Below, piece after piece: positions 16,834 to 25,204 of a stretch of 64,000 nt of DNA. This DNA is from CAVYXZ01 sp963772595. GTDB taxonomy: Bacteria > Chloroflexota > Anaerolineae > Aggregatilineales > Phototrophicaceae. The notes beneath the pieces are model-generated. The model was not told where the DNA came from and did not search any database. It saw only the letters and a list, made by a program, of their open reading frames with translations. The first letter of the stretch is position 1. Each line of letters starts with the position of its first letter. Position numbers and translations under genes: made by a program. The DNA lies in assembly GCA_963772595.1 (NCBI GenBank), contig CAVYXZ010000007.1:1674001-1738000 (forward strand), given 5' to 3'.

Positions 16834-19080
16834 CTAGCTTCTGTGCAGCGGTAGAGTGATAGTGAAGGTGGACCCCTGGTCCGGCGCGCTCTTGACCGTC
16901 AGCGTGCCGCCGTAAATCTCGACTACTTTCTGCGCAATCGGCAGGCCCAGCCCGAAGCCGCGCGTGGAATGGGCGTCATCCGCCCGGTAGAAACGCTCGA
17001 ATATATTGGCTAAGACTTCGTCCGACATGCCTATCCCGCTGTCGCGCAGGTCCAGGACCGCCAAATCGCCGCTGGCCCGCAGCCGCAGTTCGATCAAACC
17101 CGCCGGGGATGTGTAGCGTATCGCATTCTCCAGCAGGCACATCAGCGCCAGATTCAGATCCTCTACACTGCCGTCTATCATAACCGGGCTTTCATCCAGG
17201 TCCAGTGTCAGCTTGAGCATCTTCTCTTCAATGCTGCCGTTCATACTATCGACTATCGCGTGGAGGATGCTGTTGAGATTACAGCGCCGGATTTCCGGGT
17301 CCACGCTGCGATCCAGCCGGGCCAGCGTCGAAAGGCCCTCAACCAGGTTGACGACCTGATCGGACTCGCTGCGGATACGCTCGTAAAGGGTCTGGCGGCG
17401 GCTGTCCTCCACCACACGTTCCAGCAGGTAGGTACTGGACTTGATAATCGACAGCGGGGTGCGGAATTCATGAGCCGCGTGTTTGATGAAATCGGTCAGG
17501 ATATCGACACGCTCCTGCTCCAACTCCAGGATATTGCGCTGCTGCTGCGCCTCTTTCTCGCCGGTCAGATCGACAATGGCGGCCAGGACCATGTGCTCGC
17601 CATCGGCCTCAAAGGCGCTGAGCGCGACCTGGACCGGAAAGAGCGTGCCATCCCGCCGCCGCCCGTTCGGCTCCATGTGAGTCGCCATATAGACGGGCTG
17701 CTCGTGCGGGCTGGCGAAGAACTGCTCACGCATAGCAACGTGCATCATCTGAAAAGATTCCGGCAGCAAATCTTCCAGCGAAAGGCTGCCGACCTCGGCA
17801 CGGCTGTAGCCGAACATGCCCAGGGCGTGTTTGTTCGCCAGGGCCAGCCTGCCCGCCTGGGTCACGACGACGACCGCCACCGGCGCGATTTCCAGCAGCG
17901 CATCGAAGCGTGTTTCGCTCGCGCGCAGCGCCCTTTCATTGCGCTTGTAGGAGATCAAATGGCCGATGGCCGAACTGTAGAGCGAGAACAACTCACGCTC
18001 ATAGGGGCGCAGGGATCTATGCCGGGTCAGGTTATCGGCCACCATGTAACCCATGACCTCGGCCCCGTTCCAGAGCGCAGCAGTAGCGTGCCAGCCCTGC
18101 CCGACAGGTTCCCCCTTATCCGTTAAGGTCACATCTTCTTCCATCAGCACCCGGTCCTGGCTTTGCGATACCAGATCCAGAAAAGCCTGCTGGGTCGCCA
18201 GGTTCGGCCTCCGGTCGCCTTCATAGCGGACATTGCCCTCTACATCGGTGCCATAGCTGCCTTCCAGCGCCTGCGTCTGCGGGTTAAACACGAACAGCCC
18301 CATCCGGTCGAAGCCCAGCCGCTCCTTTCCCAGTTCGATCACCCGACGGTACATTTCAGGGCCGTAATCCAGCATCGCCAGCGCGATAGAGATCTCGTGG
18401 AGGCTTTTGAGGTAATATTGGAACTGGTCGGCAGTTTGCCTGGCCTCGCGCCACTGAATCTCAGCGCGTCTGCGGGCGATCATATTGCCGGTTGCGCCGC
18501 AGTAGAGGATCAGCAAGTCAGTCTCGAAAGCGCGTGGGGGACGCTGGTTGTAAAGGTTGTCGGCCACCAGCGCAGCAATAGGCTGCCCGCCATCCGTCAG
18601 CAGCGCGATAAGCTGCCAGCCCTGCCCCACGAGCTGCCGTCCCTCATACAGATCAACGTCGAGCCACAGGCGCGCCTCGTCTGGCCCGGCCAGGAGCGTA
18701 TCCAGCCGCTGTTGGAGGTCTATCGCGGGTTCAAAGTCGCTGATTTGAGCATCCAGCGCGCCATCGCGCGCAAGCGCATAGCAGCTATCGAAGCGGCCCG
18801 CGTTCAGCAGCAGCAGAGACAGCCGGTCATAACCCAGGCGTGATGCGCCCAGACTCACCAGCCCGATGTACAACTCTTCCAGAGTCTGCGCCCGATCAAG
18901 CTGTATATAGACCTGGTGCAGTTGGCGCAGATACACGGAAATGTTCGCCTGATTGAGGTCAGGGACGTGACCTTGCAGAACATCAAGCAGATCCGCCAGA
19001 AAGTCGTCGGCTGAATCAGGAGCGCCAAGCAGTGCGATTATTTCCTGAATAAGTCTGTCATAGCCTTGTGCATCAGACAT
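16834..19080 (-). CDS. Soluble hybrid sensor: two GAF-like domains, PAS, histidine kinase
   Basis: 748 residues without membrane segments. Two GAF-type sensory domains (about residues 60-200 and 225-375; note the repeated 'LGYDRLSLLLLN' / 'LGFDRMGLFVFN' and 'GQGWQLIALL' / 'GQGWHATAAL' patterns) are followed by a PAS domain (about 395-510), HisKA with the phospho-acceptor in HAAHEFRTPLSI (His near 535) and HATPase with N-box LLENAIRYTS, G1 DSGIGMS and G2 GFGLGLP. No response regulator gene is adjacent. It heads the operon with the secreted protease and acetyltransferase genes. Confidence 0.92.
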   Translation of the reverse strand: MSDAQGYDRLIQEIIALLGAPDSADDFLADLLDVLQGHVPDLNQANISVYLRQLHQVYIQLDRAQTLEELYIGLVSLGASRLGYDRLSLLLLNAGRFDSCYALARDGALDAQISDFEPAIDLQQRLDTLLAGPDEARLWLDVDLYEGRQLVGQGWQLIALLTDGGQPIAALVADNLYNQRPPRAFETDLLILYCGATGNMIARRRAEIQWREARQTADQFQYYLKSLHEISIALAMLDYGPEMYRRVIELGKERLGFDRMGLFVFNPQTQALEGSYGTDVEGNVRYEGDRRPNLATQQAFLDLVSQSQDRVLMEEDVTLTDKGEPVGQGWHATAALWNGAEVMGYMVADNLTRHRSLRPYERELFSLYSSAIGHLISYKRNERALRASETRFDALLEIAPVAVVVVTQAGRLALANKHALGMFGYSRAEVGSLSLEDLLPESFQMMHVAMREQFFASPHEQPVYMATHMEPNGRRRDGTLFPVQVALSAFEADGEHMVLAAIVDLTGEKEAQQQRNILELEQERVDILTDFIKHAAHEFRTPLSIIKSSTYLLERVVEDSRRQTLYERIRSESDQVVNLVEGLSTLARLDRSVDPEIRRCNLNSILHAIVDSMNGSIEEKMLKLTLDLDESPVMIDGSVEDLNLALMCLLENAIRYTSPAGLIELRLRASGDLAVLDLRDSGIGMSDEVLANIFERFYRADDAHSTRGFGLGLPIAQKVVEIYGGTLTVKSAPDQGSTFTITLPLHRS

Positions 19081-19187
19081 ACTGAAATCCCGCGCTTCTG
19101 CAAAGTGCGGCCTTAGATTACCCTATCTTACAACTAATCAATTATGAGGTACGTTAACGTGAATTGGCAAATGAGACCTGCCAGACT

Positions 19188-20729
19188 TCAATTCCAGCTG
19201 TCGCTGTCCGACGGCGCACTTGACCAGACCAGGCGTGTTTGCAAATCTGCGGCGGCGCCTATCAAAGGTGGGGTTTCCACATTGCCAGCCGCCCGGTTCA
19301 CGACAAAGAAGGAGGGCCGCAGCCTGATCTGCTGCTCGATGTCTTCGGGCAAGGTCACTTCAGCCGGATCCAGGAGGTAGAGGCTCAACTGAGGCGAGGA
19401 ATCAAGGAAGAGGTTCAGCCCCTGGTAGGGTTGATCCCAATAGAAATACCGCAGCACGTTGATCCCTTCCGGGCTTTGCGCGGACTGATCTTTCAGGTAC
19501 TGGGCTGTTTCTTCAATGCCCCGGCCTGCGCTCCACGCGGTCATATACTGGGCGCGGTCGTCCGGGGGGATATTCGCCGCATAGGGATCCGACATAATCG
19601 TCCAGTTGAGCGCAGCCGCCTGACCGACAAACACCAGACCGACGAGGCCAACGGCGGCAGCCAGAGCCTTAGGAATCCACTGCTTGTTCTGAAACCCTCG
19701 CAGGATGAAGTTCAGGAAGTCCGCCACCAACAGCGCAATCGGAACCACTGTGAAAAGCAAATACCTTGAAAACCAGGCGGTCGATAACACGACTAACGGC
19801 CCGATCATGACGAGCAGCACACCAATCAACAGGAGATGTTCGCGGTCATGGCGGCGCAATGCGACCCAGCCAATGGATAGCAGCGCCAGCACGGCACCGG
19901 CTGGGGTCAGCCAGATCACATACCAGTCTGCCGCCGTCTGTACATTGGTTGCAATCAAGGCCAGCGCCCCCTGGGAAGCGCCGGTATCGCTCGTTTTCTC
20001 GGTGATCTGATGGGCATAGCCGCGCCATACCAGCACGCCGACAATTGCCACAGCCAGAAGGACTGCGGGCAGTGTCTTCAGCAGCCCCCGGAACCAATCG
20101 CGGGGTTTGAGCAGCACGATGGCCGCCATCGGTGGCACCGCGATAAACACCAGGGCGGTCAGCTTCGCCAGAATGGCAGCGCACAGGAAAACCGTCAGCA
20201 TGATGACGTAGGTCCGGCTGCGCGAACGCATCGTCATGATAGCGAAGAAGAGGGTCCAGGACAGGAAGAAGGTTTGATAATTGTCTGTCAGGGCAAGCCG
20301 CTCGTGGAACAGCGCATAGGGTATCAAAACGTACAGGTACGCGGCGATCAGACCGGCGCGCCAGGAAAAGAGCGCCTTGCCGAGCATCACGCAGCCACAG
20401 ACGGTGCCAGTGCCGATGACGACCGAGGCCAGACGCCCGGCCATGAGCGGGTTGAGCGGCAGCGTCATGAACAGGGCCATGATTTTGATGGACAGGAATT
20501 TGCCGTCCCAGCCGCCTGCCAGAAGCTGCCCGTTCCAGGTATCCCGCGCCCATTGAATATGGATGCTTTCGTCAATAAAGGGAGGCAGCAGCGTAAGCTG
20601 GTAGAGGCGCGTCAGCAGATAGAGCAGCAGCGCAGCAGCCACAGCGGCAAGATACAGCTTCTGCTGCGTGTTGAGGTCGAAGCGAAGGTCGAAATTTGAT
20701 CGGGCCGGGCTTGACGTGGCAATGTTCAT
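19188..20729 (-). CDS. GT39/ArnT-like membrane glycosyltransferase
   Basis: Multi-pass membrane protein using a polyprenyl-phosphate sugar donor. The first periplasmic loop has the GT-C acidic motif PPFIDESIHIQWARDTWNG, and the second has the conserved HERLALTDNYQTFFL. About ten helices are followed by a C-terminal extracytoplasmic tail of about 150 residues. The start ATG at 20729 (MNIATSSPAR) is preferred over 20747 because GAGGA lies at proper spacing. Its product probably modifies cell-envelope glycans or proteins. It is next to a GT4 gene on the same strand. Confidence 0.82.
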   Translation of the reverse strand: MNIATSSPARSNFDLRFDLNTQQKLYLAAVAAALLLYLLTRLYQLTLLPPFIDESIHIQWARDTWNGQLLAGGWDGKFLSIKIMALFMTLPLNPLMAGRLASVVIGTGTVCGCVMLGKALFSWRAGLIAAYLYVLIPYALFHERLALTDNYQTFFLSWTLFFAIMTMRSRSRTYVIMLTVFLCAAILAKLTALVFIAVPPMAAIVLLKPRDWFRGLLKTLPAVLLAVAIVGVLVWRGYAHQITEKTSDTGASQGALALIATNVQTAADWYVIWLTPAGAVLALLSIGWVALRRHDREHLLLIGVLLVMIGPLVVLSTAWFSRYLLFTVVPIALLVADFLNFILRGFQNKQWIPKALAAAVGLVGLVFVGQAAALNWTIMSDPYAANIPPDDRAQYMTAWSAGRGIEETAQYLKDQSAQSPEGINVLRYFYWDQPYQGLNLFLDSSPQLSLYLLDPAEVTLPEDIEQQIRLRPSFFVVNRAAGNVETPPLIGAAADLQTRLVWSSAPSDSDSWN

Positions 20730-20795
20730 CGGCGAATCCTCGATCATTCATGTTATCAGTATCAGAATATGGCGTCAAGCAATGCACAATCAGCG

Positions 20796-21927
20796 TCAAA
20801 ACAGGCGCTCCAGCGTCTGGCTGAACAGGGCTGCATTGGCAGCGGCGGAGAACTGCGCGTCGACACGAGCACGCCCGGCGCGGCCCATGCGCTGCCGCGA
20901 AGCTGGATCGCGCAGCAGGCGGATGACGCGCTCCGCCAGGGCTGCCGGATCACCCGGCGGGACGAGAAAACCGGTCTCGCCCTCGCGGATCGTCTCGGCA
21001 GGGCCACCTTGATTGGTGCTGACGACCGGCCTGCCGCAGGCCATCGCCTCGATATTGACCATGCCATAGCCCTCAAAGCGGGAACTGCATACCACTACGT
21101 CCGCCGCCGCCAGGACGGTTTCGACATCGGGCCGGAAGCCCAGGTAATGGAGTCGTTCGCTCAGCAGTGGGTCGGTCTGCGCCTGCGCCAGCAGCCGGTC
21201 ACGCAGGCGAGCGTCCGCTGGGGTCTGGGTGTTCTCGCCCGCCACCACGAAATGCGCCTCCGGGATCGCCTGAGCGACCTGCCGCGCCATCGCCTGGAAG
21301 ACGTCATGGCCTTTGACCGCCTGGAAGCGCGCCACCAGCGCCACCAGCGGAGTCTCCAGCGCGAGACCGAGTTCGTCGCGCAAACGGCGGCGGTCCAGGT
21401 CGGGATGAAAGCGGGCCGTATCGACGCCGGGGTACATCACCGTCATCCGGTCCGGCGGCATGAAAGGTGGATCGCCCAGGAAGCCGCGCTTGATGGCCTC
21501 AGAATGGGCGAAGGCGGCAGCAGGACGGCGAAAGAAGCGCTTGCTGCCAGGGCTGCGGATGAAACCACCAGCCCATACAGGTCCACAGTGCCGGGATGCC
21601 AGCGCGTTCGGCGGCGGGCAGGGCCACCGGCAGGCTGTGATACTCGGCGTGCAGCGCGTGAATCTCCTGCTGGCGGATGATCGTCTCGATGCGGCGGCAG
21701 ACCGGGAGCTGCGCCCACAGCGCCGGGACAAAGTAGACGCTCGCGCCGCGCCAGGGCGTCACATGCACCGGCCAGCCGAGTTCGCGCCAGCGCTGCGCCA
21801 GTTGACCCTCACGTGGGACCAGCAGATGCGGCGTGAAACGCGCCGGGTCCAGATGCTGCGCCAGGTTCAGCAGGGCCGTTTCGCCGCCGCCGAGATCGCT
21901 GTAGCTGGAAACAAAGAGCAGGTTCAT
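20796..21927 (-). CDS. GT4-family glycosyltransferase, frameshifted as sequenced
   Basis: GT-B fold retaining glycosyltransferase using nucleotide sugars. N-terminal half: MNLLFVSSYSDLGGGETALL (acceptor-side Gly-rich loop). C-terminal half: VALVARFQAVKGHDVF, GFRPDVETVLAAADVVV, and the donor-binding SSRFEGYGMVNIEAMACG with the E-x7-E motif. The two halves are in different frames. Skipping one base at about 21530-21545 joins WQQ to SKRFFRRPAAAFAHS and gives about 376 residues, the usual size. Either a consensus insertion error or a recent inactivation. Substrate unknown. Confidence 0.85.
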
Positions 21928-21952
21928 AGCCTGCTATGATAGCGCAGTTCGA

Positions 21953-23374
21953 TCAGAGGCAGGTGATTTCCAGCGAATAAGTCTGACCGATAATGCCGCT
22001 CCAGGCCGGATAAACCCATTTCAGCACGAAGGACTGGTCGTGCTCGAAGCTGTAGACGACCTCGTGGTCGCTGGGAGTCGCTACAAGGGCTGGAACGGGG
22101 TTGTTAGTGGTCGGCACGAGATGCACACGGCCATCCGCGCGCCAGATCTGGAGTTCGCCCATCGGCATGTCGGCGTTGAAAACAAGTGTCGTTCCCCCCG
22201 CGACAAAATAACCCCATTCGATATCGAAACCGGGGATATAGTAACCCGCCCTTTTTTCGACTGTGTGGCTGGTGGCAAAGGGCTGATCGCCTGGTTCACA
22301 GAGGTTTTGAAAGGGGCCGAGCGGATACTGCCCCTGCCAGGCCCAGGTTTCGCCAAAGGTAGTGAAGCGAGGGCTGGTGAGGCGGTCCAGCGTGCTCAGG
22401 GGCAGATTATCGACCTCGGCAGCCTGTGCGTCCATGGCCTCGCCCGCCGGCAGTTTGTGCTGCATTGGGACCATCGCCTGCTGACCGGGACCTAGATTCA
22501 CCGTATGACCTGCCGTCACCTCAGCCCAGCCATCCACAACCGTCACCTTCAGATCACCTTCCGCTGGGGCCTGAACATAGGCGATTGACCCGACCGTCAC
22601 ATCAACGCCATTGAAGCTCAGCGTTACACCGCCTGCGCTCGGCGGGGCGCTCACCAGTACACCGCTTTCTACGGTACCGGAACAGGTCGATCCGGCGTTG
22701 TCGGTCGTCAGGAAGAACTCGGTCTGGTGGCTGGGCGGTCTGGCGAGTTCATCCGGGCCGACGATGTCCAGACTGTAGACATTGCCTTCGATCTTCATCA
22801 GGGGCGCATAAATCCAGCCAAAGGTCGTTTCGTCTTTTTGAAAGCGCAGCCAGTCCGCCGCGCCCGTGCGCCCATCCAGCAGCACTTCGTCGTCCGGCTG
22901 GATGTTGCCGATGACGCTGGCGGTCTCGCTGGGGCCGCTGCGGATATTTGGGTTGCAACTCGTCGTCGCCCAGAGCAGGCTGCGGTGATTGTCGTGCCGT
23001 GGCTCGATGAGCACATCGCCAAAGGCCAGCAGCGTCGCCTGTGCATCGAGACCAGACAAGCCAGAGGGCGCAGGCACCCGCGCCACGGCCACCGCTACAT
23101 TGGCATTCACCCTGGAGAGCACGACTCGCTTGAGGTCCGCCAACGCCGCAATATCGCCGATATGGCGGAATACGGGCTGATGATCGCTATAATGGCTGCC
23201 CACGATGACTCCGCTGCCGTAGCAAATCTCGTCATCGGTGACGAACTGGCAATAATCCACGCTGCGGTCGAGCGCACCCTGGAACGCCGCGGCACACTCC
23301 TCCGTCTGCGCGGCAGCGATAGACACGCCGAGCAGCAGAATCAAGCATAAGAAGACAGGCGTTCTGAGCCACAT
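21953..23374 (-). CDS. Secreted protein with SH3-like and FecR-like segments
   Basis: Signal peptide MWLRTPVFLCLILLLGVSIAAAQ, then about 450 exported residues. Residues about 160-215 contain an SH3b pattern (NIRSGPSETASVIGNIQPDDEV ... FGWIYAPL, quoted in part). Residues about 225-315 (VLVSAPPSAGGVTLSFNG ... VVDGWAEVTAGHTVNLGPGQ) look like a FecR-type beta sandwich. The start is the ATG at 23374, preceded by AAGGAGG at ideal spacing; an upstream in-frame TTG at 23380 is less likely. There is no catalytic motif. It likely sits on or outside the membrane. Confidence 0.75.
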   Translation of the reverse strand: MWLRTPVFLCLILLLGVSIAAAQTEECAAAFQGALDRSVDYCQFVTDDEICYGSGVIVGSHYSDHQPVFRHIGDIAALADLKRVVLSRVNANVAVAVARVPAPSGLSGLDAQATLLAFGDVLIEPRHDNHRSLLWATTSCNPNIRSGPSETASVIGNIQPDDEVLLDGRTGAADWLRFQKDETTFGWIYAPLMKIEGNVYSLDIVGPDELARPPSHQTEFFLTTDNAGSTCSGTVESGVLVSAPPSAGGVTLSFNGVDVTVGSIAYVQAPAEGDLKVTVVDGWAEVTAGHTVNLGPGQQAMVPMQHKLPAGEAMDAQAAEVDNLPLSTLDRLTSPRFTTFGETWAWQGQYPLGPFQNLCEPGDQPFATSHTVEKRAGYYIPGFDIEWGYFVAGGTTLVFNADMPMGELQIWRADGRVHLVPTTNNPVPALVATPSDHEVVYSFEHDQSFVLKWVYPAWSGIIGQTYSLEITCL

Positions 23375-23527
23375 GAGCAAGGCCTCCTTGCGTATGAGTC
23401 CTCATATCCGATCATAACACTTTTGCCACGCTGCGTCCGTCTTCTCATCATCGAGTCCTTATGAATCACCAGTTTCAGGGCCTATAGTACTGTGGCGCAA
23501 CTGGTTTCCTGCTTTTTGCGCCTGTGC

Positions 23528-23533
23528 TATACT
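23528..23533 (+). promoter_or_regulatory. Extended -10 placing transcription start on the ATG
   Basis: TGTGC-TATACT ends 6 nt before the ATG at 23540, so the predicted start of transcription falls on the start codon itself. No Shine-Dalgarno is present, suggesting a leaderless mRNA for the eight-gene cluster downstream. No good -35 is seen. Confidence 0.5.
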
Positions 23534-23539
23534 GACGAC

Positions 23540-23788
23540 ATGATTGACGAGGCGTGGATTCAGCAGGTCAAGCGGCGTGGGTTGGCGGTTCCCTTAACGA
23601 CGGTTCTGGATGTACTGGAGCCGTTAGGACCGCTGGGCGCGCAGCTGCTGTGGATTGCGCAGCCGGTGTCGGGCCTGTGGGGCGGGCGCGCGATGCTGGC
23701 CGGATTGGCCGAAGTGCTGGAACAGCCGGGCGGAGTCGAACGGCTGCGGCAGCGTCTGGAATCAGAGGACGGGGGGAACAGTGGATAG
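23540..23788 (+). CDS. Small soluble protein heading the ASKHA cluster, unknown
   Basis: 82 residues, MIDEAWIQQVKRRGLAVPL..., with amphipathic helices and no membrane segment. The start is chosen because a -10 element directly abuts it. It overlaps the next gene by 8 bp. Its position as first gene of a tight operon suggests an accessory or assembly role, but I recognise no family. Confidence 0.65.
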   Translation: MIDEAWIQQVKRRGLAVPLTTVLDVLEPLGPLGAQLLWIAQPVSGLWGGRAMLAGLAEVLEQPGGVERLRQRLESEDGGNSG

Positions 23789-24575
23789 CAGCCTGACCAT
23801 TGTCACCATTCTGTTGGCATTCGCCGTGACGGTGATCGCCACGCAGTGGATCCGGCGGCGCAGGGATGTCTTCCCGATCCGTGTGATCCCGGCCTATGAT
23901 GCCCTGCCGCAGATGGTCGGCACAGCCATTGAGGCCAACGAGCCGGTGCATCTCTCGCTGGGCAGCGGCGGCCTGGGCGGGCAGAACACGCTGCTGGCCC
24001 TGGCAAGCGCCGAATTGTTCTATCAGGTGGGCCGTCAGGCGGCGATTGGCGCGACCTCGCCGCTGATTACCACCAGCGACTCGGCCTCCATCCCCCTGGG
24101 CTATGACATTTTGCGCCGGGCCTATGCTTCGCGCGGCAGGCTGAGCAGCTACGACAACAGCGCCATGCAGTGGTATCCCTCCGGGCCACGTTCGCTGGCT
24201 TTTGCCGCTGCTGTGACCGCCCTCCTGGGCATCGACCACGTCAACGCCAACGTGCTGGTCGGCAGTTTCGGGCCGGAGATGGCTTTGATCGCCGAAGGCA
24301 CGCAGCGCCGGGGCCAATCGCTGATCGCCGCCAGCGATCAACTGACCGGGCAGGCAATTGCTTACGCGATGGCGGACGAACCGCTGATCGGCGAGGAACT
24401 CTTCAGCGCCGGGGCCTATATGAGCGATGAAGCGCGCTTCACAGCGGCCCTGGTGACACAGGACCTGCTGCGCTGGCTGCTGATTCTGCTGCTGCTGCTG
24501 TCCATGCTGGCTGCGCTCAGTCCGCAGGCGGCCCAACTGTTCGGCAACATCCTCAGCGCACTGGCAGGGGGTTAA
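23781..24575 (+). CDS. Membrane-anchored protein of unknown function (possibly DUF6754-like)
   Basis: 264 residues from a GTG at 23781 preceded by a G-rich ribosome site. One helix at the N-terminus (LTIVTILLAFAVTVIA), a soluble middle with the conspicuous HLSLGSGGLGGQNTLLALAS and AAIGATSPLITTSDSAS, and a C-terminal helix (LLRWLLILLLLLSMLAAL). The Gly-rich loops might bind a ligand. From memory this resembles the DUF6754 family of Chloroflexota, which I cannot verify. It overlaps the previous gene and is followed 2 bp later by another membrane protein. Confidence 0.7.
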   Translation: MDSSLTIVTILLAFAVTVIATQWIRRRRDVFPIRVIPAYDALPQMVGTAIEANEPVHLSLGSGGLGGQNTLLALASAELFYQVGRQAAIGATSPLITTSDSASIPLGYDILRRAYASRGRLSSYDNSAMQWYPSGPRSLAFAAAVTALLGIDHVNANVLVGSFGPEMALIAEGTQRRGQSLIAASDQLTGQAIAYAMADEPLIGEELFSAGAYMSDEARFTAALVTQDLLRWLLILLLLLSMLAALSPQAAQLFGNILSALAGG

Positions 24576-24577
24576 TC

Positions 24578-25198
24578 GTGGGACGCATCTGGGCCACGCT
24601 GGGCACGGTTATCGTCATTGTCGTCGGCATTCTGACGCTCTTCGGCCTGACGTTTCAGATCCCGATTGCCGATTTTCTGCTTCAGATCGTGACGATCACG
24701 CTGGCCGTGACCATTCTGATCGGCATTTTCAACCTGGTGACGGTGCATCTGCGGCGCATCGGCGGACGCAGAGCGGGTTGGGGCTACAGCGTGGTCATGC
24801 TGCTGGCCTTCCTGGCGGTGATCGTCCTGACGCTGCTGGAACGCGCCAAGGTCCTCAACAACGACCCGCCCATTACGACGATTTTATTAGAGCAGGTGCA
24901 GGTCTCGATTGAATCGGCCCTGGCGAGCCTGCTGCTTTTCGCGCTGGTCTACGGCGCTTATCGCGCATTGCGCAAACGCGCTTCTGGCTGGGGACTGGTG
25001 TTCGTGCTTGCCATTCTGGTCGTGTTGATCGGCGCGCTGCCGCTGCCGGGGCTGTCCCTGATGGCCGGGCTGCGCGATTGGTTGATGGCGGTTCCGGTAA
25101 GCGCGGGCGCGCGCGGCATCTTGCTGGGCATCGCTCTGGCGACGATTGTGACCGGCGTGCGCGTGCTCATCGGCCAAGATCGTTCGTACCGGGAATAG
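24578..25198 (+). CDS. Six-helix membrane protein, unknown
   Basis: 206 residues from a GTG start. Hydrophobic helices at about residues 5-25, 30-50, 65-85, 110-130, 138-155 and 175-195, with short basic loops (VHLRRIGGRRAGWG). Hydropathy and size resemble the protein encoded at 28826-29464, also six helices; the two flank the giant acidic protein gene. No known motif. Confidence 0.7.
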   Translation: MGRIWATLGTVIVIVVGILTLFGLTFQIPIADFLLQIVTITLAVTILIGIFNLVTVHLRRIGGRRAGWGYSVVMLLAFLAVIVLTLLERAKVLNNDPPITTILLEQVQVSIESALASLLLFALVYGAYRALRKRASGWGLVFVLAILVVLIGALPLPGLSLMAGLRDWLMAVPVSAGARGILLGIALATIVTGVRVLIGQDRSYRE

Positions 25199-25204
25199 AC
25201 TTTT

